Shown: positions 1 to 7,100 of the stretch, piece by piece
Layout: every line of letters begins with the position of its first letter
Position numbering within the stretch: position 1 is the stretch's first letter
Assembly (NCBI GenBank): GCA_937873665.1
Contig: CALMYW010000494.1
Coordinates: forward strand, 1-15,137
Length of the DNA: 15,137 nucleotides
Source of the DNA: an uncultured Sphingorhabdus sp.
GTDB taxonomy: Bacteria > Pseudomonadota > Alphaproteobacteria > Sphingomonadales > Sphingomonadaceae
Reading direction: 5' to 3'
The notes under the pieces: model-generated
Told to the model about the DNA's origin: nothing
What the model saw: the letters and a program-made list of their open reading frames with translations, nothing else
Databases searched by the model: none
Made by a program: the position numbers and the translations under genes

Positions 1-54
1 GGGAGTATGGGGTGTAGAGCCTCATCGAGGGTTCGAATCCCTCCGTCTCCGCCA
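1..54 (+). tRNA. tRNA-Ser (probably GCT anticodon), 3' part only
   Basis: The window begins inside the tRNA. GGAGT at the start fits the 3' side of the anticodon stem. A long variable arm pairs ATGGGG with CCTCAT (one G-U), and this class II arm points to Ser. The T arm is GAGGG-TTCGAAT-CCCTC, followed by the 3' acceptor strand GTCTCC, discriminator G and an encoded CCA at 52-54. The GGGAGTATG...CATCGAGGG layout matches what I recall of bacterial tRNA-Ser(GCT), but the anticodon itself lies outside the window. Serine tRNA genes are frequent integration sites for genomic islands, which fits the cargo that follows. Confidence 0.9.
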
Positions 55-127
55 AAAATTTTTGGTAAGTTGTTGATTGCTAAGAGATTTTTAGATTTTA
101 GCATTCTTGATTTATCAAAGCTACTAT

Positions 128-163
128 CAAAAGCCGCAGTGAGTAACATCGCTGCGGCTTTTG
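128..163 (+). terminator. Rho-independent terminator after the tRNA
   Basis: A perfect 12-bp stem (CAAAAGCCGCAG at 128-139 with CTGCGGCTTTTG at 152-163) encloses a 12-nt loop. It has a GC-rich core and is followed by a T-rich run (TTTTGTCTTTG). The A-run on the left arm means it could also stop transcription from the right. It lies 73 nt after the tRNA CCA end and probably terminates the tRNA transcript. Confidence 0.85.
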
Positions 164-285
164 TCTTTGTGGACTACAACTTTGATCGGTGTGGCTACTC
201 GACAGCGTGGCAAGATGGCGGTTGTCTGCCAAAGTTTTTTAGTTGGCTGAGGGCTGTTTGTAGGCGCATACACTGAATGTGTCAC

Positions 286-449
286 GGCAACAACATCGCT
301 CTGATGTGTGCTTGCCGCGGACCAGCGCGTAGGGCAAACATTGGCCCACTGCCGCAAAGCCCAATTCCCCTGATTCGTAATCTCTGAGCCCATCGGCACT
401 CGGGCTGGCTTTGCCCTGCGCGTTGATTTCAACCTTTTAAGGAATCAAC
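286..449 (+). promoter_or_regulatory. Highly structured non-coding stretch upstream of the 452 gene (candidate cis-regulatory RNA or ncRNA)
   Basis: No convincing gene lies between the terminator and 452, but the plus strand can form several stems in tandem. One is GGCAA/TTGCC (286-290 with 312-316) capped by ACATC/GATGT (293-297 with 303-307). Next is a 16-pair helix, 323-338 with 410-425, containing two G-U pairs. It closes a loop that holds two smaller hairpins, ATTGG/CCAAT (340-344 with 361-365) and AGCCC/GGGCT (387-391 with 402-406), forming a three-way junction. Finally, GTTGATT/AATCAAC (422-428 with 443-449) encloses the Shine-Dalgarno of the next gene. The long helix and the last hairpin share bases 422-425 and so exclude each other. 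I do not recognise a named RNA family here, and no clear promoter is visible. Confidence 0.4.
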
Positions 450-451
450 CA

Positions 452-955
452 ATGGCTACAACACCCGTCCTCTCTAACTTCCAACCTCACTTCAAGCGCG
501 TATCCCAAGGTGATGACCGCCACGCAGACTTGCTCGCCGTAATTGCCACTCTGTGCGGCAAGCAAATTAACGAGGTTCGCACTCAAGCCGAAGCGGTCGG
601 CATCCCAAAGACGGGCCCTTACTACCAGCACATCGTCGATGGCACCACCTTGGCAAAAGTTCTCGCGCATTTCGGCTGGGTCGCCACAGTTTGGAAAGAT
701 TGCACGAGCTACCAGGACGTGAGCGACCTAGCAATTGTCGGAGTCGATGCCGATCTTGACTACGAAGTTTCGAGGTATGTCCTCTTTCATCGAATGAGGT
801 CTGCCGACGGCAAGACCGCTCAGCCCTATGCCGTTGACCCTTACCCACACGCCGACAGCAGACTGCACACCAGGGTCGGCATGGCGGATATAGCTGGGCT
901 TAAGCCCAGTTGGTACCTCGGTTTGACACAGATGAAAAAGGCGGTAGGGAAGTAA
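452..955 (+). CDS. Papain-like/C39-type peptidase-fold protein, probably catalytically dead (hypothetical)
   Basis: 167 aa, cytoplasmic by appearance, with no signal peptide or membrane segment. ATG 452 is preceded by AAGGA at 439-443. The pattern resembles C39 or papain-like folds: an N-terminal helix ending in a TLCGKQINEV turn (residues 33-42), an Ala/Val-rich middle, then a strand with His113 (VLFHRM) and a strand with Asp129 (AVDPYP) in the positions of the catalytic His and Asp. The place where the family carries its nucleophilic Cys, at the start of the first helix, reads DDRHADLL (21-28) with no Cys, so an active protease is unlikely; Cys35 lies too far along. Role unknown. It is followed closely by the 959/999 genes and probably shares a transcript with them. 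The fold assignment is inference from pattern alone. Confidence 0.8.
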   Translation: MATTPVLSNFQPHFKRVSQGDDRHADLLAVIATLCGKQINEVRTQAEAVGIPKTGPYYQHIVDGTTLAKVLAHFGWVATVWKDCTSYQDVSDLAIVGVDADLDYEVSRYVLFHRMRSADGKTAQPYAVDPYPHADSRLHTRVGMADIAGLKPSWYLGLTQMKKAVGK

Positions 956-958
956 TCA

Positions 959-1009
959 ATGAACGCCAACCGCCGCTATCCGATGCTGGAGCTGAGTAAT
1001 GCTGTTTGA
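959..1009 (+). CDS. Possible 16-codon leader or coupling peptide
   Basis: ATG 959 has a good Shine-Dalgarno (AGGGA at 946-950, 8 nt away) and encodes MNANRRYPMLELSNAV followed by TGA at 1007-1009. It starts 3 nt after the stop of the preceding gene and runs across the start codon of the next gene (ATG 999) in another frame. It would therefore place ribosomes on that start (translational coupling). It could equally be a chance ORF, or the true N-terminus of the next protein if a frameshift or sequence error occurs near 998. Confidence 0.35.
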   Translation: MNANRRYPMLELSNAV

Positions 1010-1835
1010 ACAACTCTTGCTCCAGCCTTTGCGAAAGATCGAGCTGCTCGACCCGTGGCCGGATGACATCACAGGGGCTGCCGGTTCCAGCTTGCTTGCC
1101 GGAGCGATAGTTCTGCGCTTCGATCAGACAGCGGTGGTTTGCACCTCCCCACTAAGGTACATGCAAAGCCAGTCAGGAACCTTCATATCAGTTCCAAGTG
1201 TCGATTGCATGGCCTCACTGGGCTGCCGCCTCACTCTGATGACTCAGGAGGATGCCGACCTGATGTCTCCATCAGTCCTGAGCCGGAAAGTGATTGCACC
1301 TAAGAGTTGGATGCTGTCCACTGAGTGGATCACCGGGGCGGCAGCTCCGGTGTTGCTACTGGCCACAATGGAGCAGCAACCGCAGGCTACATGGTCAGTG
1401 AAGATGCGCTTTCTAGGGGGGGCTTACATCCTTGCATGGCGGCCAGACCTCGACGGCTGCATTGAATTTGCACCTGTAAGGCAACAGCACACCATTGACC
1501 GCATCGCTGTTCATAGCCCGGCAGACGCGTTTGGATGGCTCCATCCAGCCTATCAGCATCCCTTTGTTCTGGACGAAAACTGCTGGCGCTCAGCCAAGAT
1601 TAGCGATTGGCCGTGGCCTTTACGCAAGGCACTGCAAAGTCACCATGAGCCAGAGAAGTTTTACCGTGAAACGCTGTTCAGTGCATTGGCAGCGCGATTC
1701 CGGCAAACGCCATCGCTCCGGCAGCGGTTGCTGGCATTGCGCTACCCGGTGCAGATCAATGACGTACCAGACGGCCTGATTCAAGAGGTTGCGGCAGCTC
1801 TCAGAAAAGACTCACTCGCGGGGCTTGCTCGGTGA
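999..1835 (+). CDS. Hypothetical protein, 278 aa
   Basis: I do not recognise this protein. It has no evident signal peptide or membrane span and no known catalytic motif. The N-terminal half is rich in beta-type hydrophobic stretches and the C-terminal third (about 205-275) is helical with many Arg residues. ATG 999 is the first start after an in-frame TGA at 993-995 and has GGAG at 988-991, so the start is well supported. It lies 43 nt after the 452-955 gene with a small ORF between them, so the two are probably co-transcribed. Its last 24 bases overlap the end of the convergent XRE gene. It may work with the pseudo-peptidase-like product upstream, but nothing in the sequence proves this. 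Confidence 0.75.
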   Translation: MLFEQLLLQPLRKIELLDPWPDDITGAAGSSLLAGAIVLRFDQTAVVCTSPLRYMQSQSGTFISVPSVDCMASLGCRLTLMTQEDADLMSPSVLSRKVIAPKSWMLSTEWITGAAAPVLLLATMEQQPQATWSVKMRFLGGAYILAWRPDLDGCIEFAPVRQQHTIDRIAVHSPADAFGWLHPAYQHPFVLDENCWRSAKISDWPWPLRKALQSHHEPEKFYRETLFSALAARFRQTPSLRQRLLALRYPVQINDVPDGLIQEVAAALRKDSLAGLAR

Positions 1836-2186
1836 GTGTTTCAAAGGTGCTTCCTCTGGCAGGCCGGGAACTTCCGCCAGCAGCTTCTTGATGCTTTTCC
1901 GCACGGATGCCGAAGCCCGCTCGTGCCGATAGATCAAGTCTGCAAGCTCGTCGCTCTCTGCGTAGAAGTATGCAACGGGCACACCCAGTTCTCTTGCGAT
2001 GTTTCGCACCGTCAAAAGATCGGGTCGATGAACTCCCGTTTCATATCGGTTGATGCGTGCGTTCGCAGCAGTCTCATCAAGGCCAATCCCGACACCGAGC
2101 TTTCTCTGAGATAGAGCAGCCGCAAGCCGGGCTCTTTTAAGCCTTGCTCCCCACTGTTGATCTAATTCGGACGTATCTCGCTTCAT
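1812..2186 (-). CDS. XRE-family helix-turn-helix transcriptional regulator
   Basis: 124 aa. Residues about 13-72 form a Cro/C1-type helix-turn-helix: an RLKRARLAAALSQRKLG helix pair, then a recognition segment around ARINRYETGVHRP and the closing IARELGVPVAYFY. The remaining tail (about 78-124) is charged and may dimerise. Family members bind short palindromes, usually to repress their own gene and a neighbour. The gene points away from the 2276-3924 operon across an 89-bp gap holding repeated CGAnATtCGT sites. That makes it the likely regulator of this operon and of itself. It converges on the 999-1835 gene with a 24-bp overlap. The helix-turn-helix assignment is firm; the targets are inferred. 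Confidence 0.93.
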   Translation of the reverse strand: MKRDTSELDQQWGARLKRARLAAALSQRKLGVGIGLDETAANARINRYETGVHRPDLLTVRNIARELGVPVAYFYAESDELADLIYRHERASASVRKSIKKLLAEVPGLPEEAPLKHSPSKPRE

Positions 2187-2235
2187 GTGCTACGAGATTC
2201 GTCTACATTTCATTTCTTAACTAGTTCGATATTCG
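2171..2235. promoter_or_regulatory. Candidate operators for the XRE regulator in the divergent intergenic region
   Basis: Three related sites occur. ACGA-GAT-TCGT at 2192-2202 is a perfect palindrome with a 3-bp centre. TCGA-TAT-TCGT at 2226-2236 has the same spacing, with CGA and TCG arms intact. On the other strand, CGAGATACGT (2180 down to 2171) lies just inside the start of the XRE gene. The middle site lies between the two start codons. The 2226-2236 site falls between weak -35-like (TTAACT, 2217-2222) and -10-like (GTTAAT, 2241-2246) hexamers for the rightward operon, a placement that would suit repression. The promoter hexamers are poor matches. Confidence 0.45.
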
Positions 2236-2275
2236 TATCAGTTAATCAAACCAAGACAGGAAGGTATCCCAGTAA

Positions 2276-3127
2276 ATGCAACCCCAAAGAGAGCAAAAAT
2301 CGCTATCTATAGCGGTCTCAATTGCGGCAGTCACCTGCATGCTTGTCGCAGCCCAATCCAGCTACGCACAGTCCGCATTGCAATTGGCTTGTCCACCGGA
2401 CTGGAATGCGCTTGCTGAGCTTGATGGTCCGAACCCGGACCGTCTCATCCTTGGGGTCAAGGCACGGGATTGGCGCAGGGATGACGTGGAGGCGGTCTTG
2501 GCGAAAACACAAGAGTGCCAACGCACCAGCAACCTGCCGGAGTCGATCAAGAAGGCTGAGTTGACGGACATCCAAACACGCGCCTACCCAGGGGCATTGG
2601 CAGCCGTTGAACGCCTGAGCCAACGTCTGCAACAGGAGGCACTGCGAACACAAGCAGTGACAAGTCCGGCTGTGGCGGATGCTCCAGCGCAGGCATCAGC
2701 ACCTCCGCAAGTGTCCGAACGTGAGTTAGCAAAGCAACGGCTGGAAGCTGAGTTTGCACAGCAAAACGCGCGGAATGCAGAGATTGAGGCCCAACGGCAG
2801 GTCGAGCGCAGCCGCAATGACAAACTCTGGTTTGTCGGTATTGCGCTCGCGGCAATCCTTGCCGCTTGGTACTGGAACCGATTCATGCGCAATCGCTGTC
2901 CCAGCTGCAAATCCACCGACTACGAGACCACCAACGTGGCGGAAGTTGATCGTTGGCGCGGAACGAAGGCGGTAGCAAAGACGGTGCATCGTCGCGGTGG
3001 CATCAGGGGTCAAAGCTACAAGGATGTGACCCAGCATGTTGGTGTTACCTTCGTCAAGAATCAGTACTCCTGTCGCTGCCGCGCCTGTCAGACCGAATGG
3101 ACATTCGAGAAAAGGGAGGAAAAATGA
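2276..3127 (+). CDS. Exported or membrane-anchored protein with coiled coil, transmembrane helix and C-terminal zinc ribbon
   Basis: 283 aa. An N-terminal hydrophobic stretch (about 10-32, ending in a signal-peptidase-like SYAQS) reads as a signal peptide or anchor. Next comes a globular part with Cys39 and Cys81, an Ala/Pro-rich linker (about 128-145) and a Glu/Gln/Arg-rich coiled coil (about 145-182). A transmembrane helix follows (about 184-200, LWFVGIALAAILAAWYW). The cytoplasmic C-terminus holds a zinc-ribbon-like domain with CPSC at 208-211 and Cys266, Cys268 and Cys271. ATG 2276 has AGGAAGG at 2258-2264. The stop overlaps the next start (ATGA at 3124-3127), so the two genes are translationally coupled. 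A periplasmic N-domain linked to a cytoplasmic zinc ribbon could suggest signal transmission, but the function is unknown to me. Confidence 0.82.
   Translation: MQPQREQKSLSIAVSIAAVTCMLVAAQSSYAQSALQLACPPDWNALAELDGPNPDRLILGVKARDWRRDDVEAVLAKTQECQRTSNLPESIKKAELTDIQTRAYPGALAAVERLSQRLQQEALRTQAVTSPAVADAPAQASAPPQVSERELAKQRLEAEFAQQNARNAEIEAQRQVERSRNDKLWFVGIALAAILAAWYWNRFMRNRCPSCKSTDYETTNVAEVDRWRGTKAVAKTVHRRGGIRGQSYKDVTQHVGVTFVKNQYSCRCRACQTEWTFEKREEK
3114..3119 (+). promoter_or_regulatory. Shine-Dalgarno that fixes the start of the NlpC/P60-like gene at 3124
   Basis: GGGAGG lies 4 nt before ATG 3124, inside the last codons of the upstream gene. The reading frame is open further upstream (to 2953), but that part overlaps the upstream gene heavily, and the residues after 3124 form a proper signal peptide. 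3124 is therefore the start. Confidence 0.85.
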
Positions 3128-3924
3128 GACCGAATAATGTCAATCGTTGGTTGGCCGTCGCACTGTTCGCAGCATCGTTCGGCGCATTCGCCCAAGAAAC
3201 GAGCATCCCGAAGCACCTTCAGCTTGCGCGGGACTTCGTTGCCAACACCAAGCAGGAGAACAACAGCTACTCCAACACCCGCATCTACACCCGCATGCCG
3301 GGTGATCTGTTCGCTTCCGAGTACGTGGTGGCAACGGACTGTGGTGGCTTCGTGGAAGACATGTTCCGCCGTACCAACTCGGGGGTGCTTGAGCAGCTGA
3401 AGACCAAGAAGTTCAAGACCCGATTCAGCATCTTTGACTGGCACCCCAGCATCGAAAAAGAAGAGGCGTTCACACGCATTTCGAAAGTGACGGACATCAA
3501 GCCTGGCGACGTGGCAGCGTGGCTCTATACGGAGAAGGTCACCCACACCTTGCCAGGGCACATATTGTTCATTGATTCACCGCCCGTGAGGCTGAATAAG
3601 CCCCGCAAGCCTCTGGTGGATGGCCTAGATCAGTACGAAGTCACCATCATCGACACGTCTCAGGAGGCCAAAAGTCGCGATGACACCCGATTCGTGAGCG
3701 ATGCCGCGTTGCGTGATGAAAACGAGGCCAAGGGCAAGCAGCGCGGCAGCGTGGCTAGTCCGAACTACAAAGGTGTCGGTCGAGGGCACATTCGCTTCTA
3801 TGCGGACAGTGCAGGTGCAATCAAAGGCATCGCCTTCAGCTTTGATAAGGCCAAGTTCCATGGGCTTGATGACTGGAGCATTGTGGTGGGTCGGCCGAAG
3901 CTGAAGGCCGCAAGTGCGGAATGA
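3124..3924 (+). CDS. Secreted NlpC/P60-like (papain-fold) cysteine peptidase/amidase
   Basis: 266 aa from ATG 3124. Residues 1-24 are a classic signal peptide (RWLAVALFAASFGAFAQ, cleavage likely after AFA or AFAQ), so the mature protein should be periplasmic or secreted. The catalytic core shows TDCGGFVEDMFRR with nucleophile Cys73, an IKPGDVAAWLY strand (the PGD turn typical of NlpC/P60) and GHILFID with His146. A later VTIIDTS strand may give the third residue. NlpC/P60 enzymes cleave peptide bonds in peptidoglycan stem peptides or related amides; the substrate here is not shown. It is coupled by ATGA overlap to the zinc-ribbon membrane protein, which may control or anchor it. Both are probably under the divergent XRE regulator. 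A housekeeping cell-wall role or a toxin-like role are both possible. Confidence 0.8.
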   Translation: MRPNNVNRWLAVALFAASFGAFAQETSIPKHLQLARDFVANTKQENNSYSNTRIYTRMPGDLFASEYVVATDCGGFVEDMFRRTNSGVLEQLKTKKFKTRFSIFDWHPSIEKEEAFTRISKVTDIKPGDVAAWLYTEKVTHTLPGHILFIDSPPVRLNKPRKPLVDGLDQYEVTIIDTSQEAKSRDDTRFVSDAALRDENEAKGKQRGSVASPNYKGVGRGHIRFYADSAGAIKGIAFSFDKAKFHGLDDWSIVVGRPKLKAASAE

Positions 3925-3925
3925 C

Positions 3926-4047
3926 GTCCGAAGCAAGCAGACCGTATGTGGATACGGCTCATTTGTAGGGCTGACACGTCGTTTGGATCAGCAATGTTCC
4001 CTTTCGGACTGAGTCGCTGACCCTGCATCTGCTTGCTTACCGGGAAC
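3926..4047 (+). other. Structured intergenic element between the peptidase gene and the defence operon
   Basis: The 246-nt gap before 4171 holds nested inverted repeats. The outer pair is an exact 11-bp match, 3931-3941 with 4028-4038 (AAGCAAGCAGA/TCTGCTTGCTT). Inside it lie CCGTAT/ATACGG with a GTGG loop (3942-3947 with 3952-3957) and GCTGA/TCAGC (3970-3974 with 3988-3992). A competing pair, GTCCGAA/TTCGGAC (3926-3932 with 4003-4009), excludes the left end of the outer helix. GTTCCC at 3996-4001, inside the loop, can pair with GGGAAC at 4042-4047 outside it, which would make a pseudoknot. There is no T-run, so it is not a standard terminator. It could be a small RNA, an attenuator or the scar of a mobile element. 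No family recognised. Confidence 0.35.
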
Positions 4048-4051
4048 GCCT

Positions 4052-4080
4052 TCAACACCCTGCTTTTGTCCCCTGATAAT
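4052..4080 (+). promoter_or_regulatory. Candidate sigma-70 promoter of the defence operon
   Basis: TCAACA (4052-4057, 4 of 6 to TTGACA) and GATAAT (4075-4080, 5 of 6 to TATAAT) are separated by 17 bp, about 90 nt before ATG 4171. A second GATAAT lies at 4092-4097 without a good -35. The region around 4075-4105 is AT-rich against its surroundings. It would serve all five downstream genes, which have almost no gaps between them. Confidence 0.35.
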
Positions 4081-4170
4081 GAGTGTTTCAAGATAATTCA
4101 AAAAATGCGCTGATCGTGGTCATGGGGGCAACGATTCGGGAGTGTCACAAGAGCAAAAAGCAGGGTCTGA

Positions 4171-7100
4171 ATGTCAAACCAGTTCTTTGAGAAACCGATT
4201 CTCAACTCGCCGTACGGGTATCCCGGTCGCCATTGGGAGCTTGACGGCACTGGGCAACCAACCCAGCAGATTGTCGAAACTCGCCGCCGCGCCGAGTTCA
4301 TCACCCCGATCCCCAAGGCAAAGAAGCAAAAGGGCGTCGCTAAGCAAGATGCCCTGCTGTTTGATGATGAGCTGTCCACGCAGAAGCAGGCCTACGACCA
4401 CACTGCCGTCATCAACTCGGTGCGACAAGAGGTGGACAAATGGCGTGCACACAAGAACCCGGCCGACTGGCGCGTCACGCCCGAAACCGCGCGTCTGCTG
4501 CAACACTGGCGGCACCATCCGTTCAGCAGCATCCGCCCGTTCTTCTGTCAAGTAGAGGCTGCCGAAACAATCATCTGGCTCACTGAAGTTGCCCCGCAAG
4601 TCGGGAAGATCGGTCAGACCTTCCTTGACCACCTGGCCAACGCCAACAACGATGCCAACCCGGAATTGATGCGCTTGGCCTTGAAGCTGGCCACCGGCGC
4701 AGGCAAGACCACGGTGATGGCCATGATCATCGCGTGGCAAACCGTCAACGCTGTGCGCCGACCTGGCAGCAAGAAGTTCACGCGAGGCTTCCTGTTGGTG
4801 GCCCCCGGCTTGACCATCAAGGACCGCCTGCGCGTGTTGCAGCCCAACGACCCCGACAGCTACTACGCCAGCCGCGAGCTGGTGCCCAGCGACATGCTGG
4901 ACGACCTGAACCGGGCCAAGATCGTCATCACCAACTACCATGCGTTCAAACTCCGAGAACGCATCGAGTTGTCAAAGGGTGGCCGCCTGCTGCTCCAAGG
5001 CCGTGGCGGCGATGAGCTGAACACACTGGAGACTGAGGGCCAGATGCTCCAGCGCGTCATGCCTGACCTGATGGGCATGACCAACGTGCTCGTCATCAAT
5101 GACGAGGCCCACCACTGCTACCGCGAAAAGCCGGACGCAGAGCTGGATGCGCTCAAGGGTGACGAGAAGAAGGAAGCCGACGAGAACAACGAAGCCGCCC
5201 GCATGTGGATCACCGGCTTGGAGGCCGTCAACCGCAAGCTTGGCGTTGCCAAGGTGGTGGACCTGTCGGCCACACCGTTCTTCCTTGCTGGTTCCGGCTA
5301 CGTTGAGGGCACCTTGTTCCCTTGGACCATGAGCGACTTCTCGCTGATGGATGCCATCGAGTGCGGCATCGTCAAACTGCCCCGCGTGCCCGTAGCCGAC
5401 AACATTCCCGGCGGCGAGATGCCGAAGTTCCGCAACCTGTGGGAGCACATCCGTACCCGCATGCCAAAGAAGGGGCGGGGTGCTGCGAAGTCACTCGACC
5501 CCTTGAGCTTGCCGGTGGAACTGCAAACGGCGCTGGAAGCTCTGTACGGTCATTACAAGAAGACATTCGACCTGTGGCAGGCCGCTGGCATCAAGGTGCC
5601 GCCCTGTTTCATCGTGGTGTGCAACAACACGTCCACGTCTAAGCTGGTCTATGACTTCATCTCCGGCTTCAACCGTGAGAACGACGACGGCAGCTCGACG
5701 CCGGTCCCTGGGCGGCTGGAGCTGTTTCGCAACACCGACGAGTACGGCAACCCCTTCGGCCGCCCCCGCACCCTGCTGATCGACAGCGAGCAGTTGGAAT
5801 CCGGCGATGCGCTGGACGACAGTTTCCGTGCCGCCGCAGGTCCTGAGATCGAACAGTTCAAGCAAGAAGTCTTCGAGCGTGGCGGTGCCTTGGCCGATGA
5901 ACTTCGCTCAGGCAAAGACTTTGACGATGCACGGCTGCTCCGCGAGGTGATGAACACCGTTGGCAAGGCTGGCCGATTGGGCGACTCGATTCGCTGCGTC
6001 GTCTCCGTGTCCATGCTGACCGAGGGCTGGGATGCCAACACCGTCACCCACGTGCTGGGCGTTCGCGCCTTTGGCACCCAGCTACTGTGCGAACAGGTGA
6101 TTGGTCGCGCCCTGCGCCGCCAGTCCTACGACCTGAACGAGGAAGGCCTGTTCAACGTCGAATACGCCGACGTGCTGGGCATTCCGTTTGATTTCACTGC
6201 CAAGCCGGTGATCTCCAAGCCCCAGCCGCCGCGTGAGACGGTGCAGGTGCGTGCACAACCAGACCGTGCCGCGTTGGAGATTCAGTTCCCCCGAGTGCAG
6301 GGGTACCGGGTCGAGTTGCCCGACGAGCGGCTGACGGCGGAGTTCACCGCTGATTCAGTGCTTGTGCTCACGCCTGACTTGGTTGGCCCCTCCATCACGC
6401 AGAACGCGGGCATCATTGGCGAGACCGTTGACCTCAGCCTGGACCACTTGGCTGACATGCGGCACTCCACCTTGCTGATGCACCTTACCAAGCGGCTGTT
6501 GATCAACCATTGGCGCGACCCGGGTGACGAACCCAAGCTGCACTTGTTCGGCCAGCTCAAGCGCATCACCAAGGAGTGGCTAGACACATGTCTTGATTGC
6601 AAGGGCGACACCTACCCAGCACAGCTGATGTACCAGGAACTGGCCGACGAGGCCTGCAACCGCATCACCGCTGCCATCACCAAGGCCGAGCAAGGCAACA
6701 AGCGCCCCATCAAGGCGGTGCTGGACCCGTACAACGCCACCGGAACCACCCGCTTCGTCAACTTCAACACCTCGAAGACCGAACGCTGGGAAACCAACGG
6801 ACCGCCACCCAAGTGCCATGTGAACTGGGTGATTCTTGATAGCGACTGGGAGGCCGAGTTCTGCCGCGTCGCCGAACGCCACCCGCGTGTGGTGGCTTAC
6901 GTCAAGAACCACAACCTGGGCCTTGAGGTGCCGTACCGCTACGGCTCGGAGACGCGCAAGTACCGCCCCGACTTCATCGTGCGAGTCGATGACGGCAATG
7001 GACCGGATGACCTGTTGAGCCTCATCGTCGAAATCAAGGGTTACCGAGGCGAAGACGCCAAAGACAAGAAGTTGACCATGGAAACCTACTGGGTGCCCGG

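Noticed and set aside
7..276. Plus-strand 89-aa open frame starting inside the tRNA
   Set aside because: It begins in the tRNA, runs through the terminator hairpin, has no ribosome-binding site and its product has no recognisable features.
127..432. Minus-strand 101-aa open frame in the leader region
   Set aside because: It reads through the terminator and the long structured repeat, and the composition looks random; the structure on the plus strand is a better explanation.
2953..3123. Upstream extension of the NlpC/P60-like protein
   Set aside because: It overlaps the zinc-ribbon gene, lacks a ribosome-binding site and would bury a clear signal peptide; ATG 3124 is better.
3908..3919. CCGC-AAGT-GCGG hairpin at the end of the peptidase gene as a terminator
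   Set aside because: The stem is only 4 bp, lies within the coding sequence and is not followed by a T-run.
4174..4941. Minus-strand 255-aa open frame opposite res
   Set aside because: It lies wholly antisense to a well-supported helicase gene; its Val/Gly/Leu-rich product is the usual shadow of a GC-rich coding strand.
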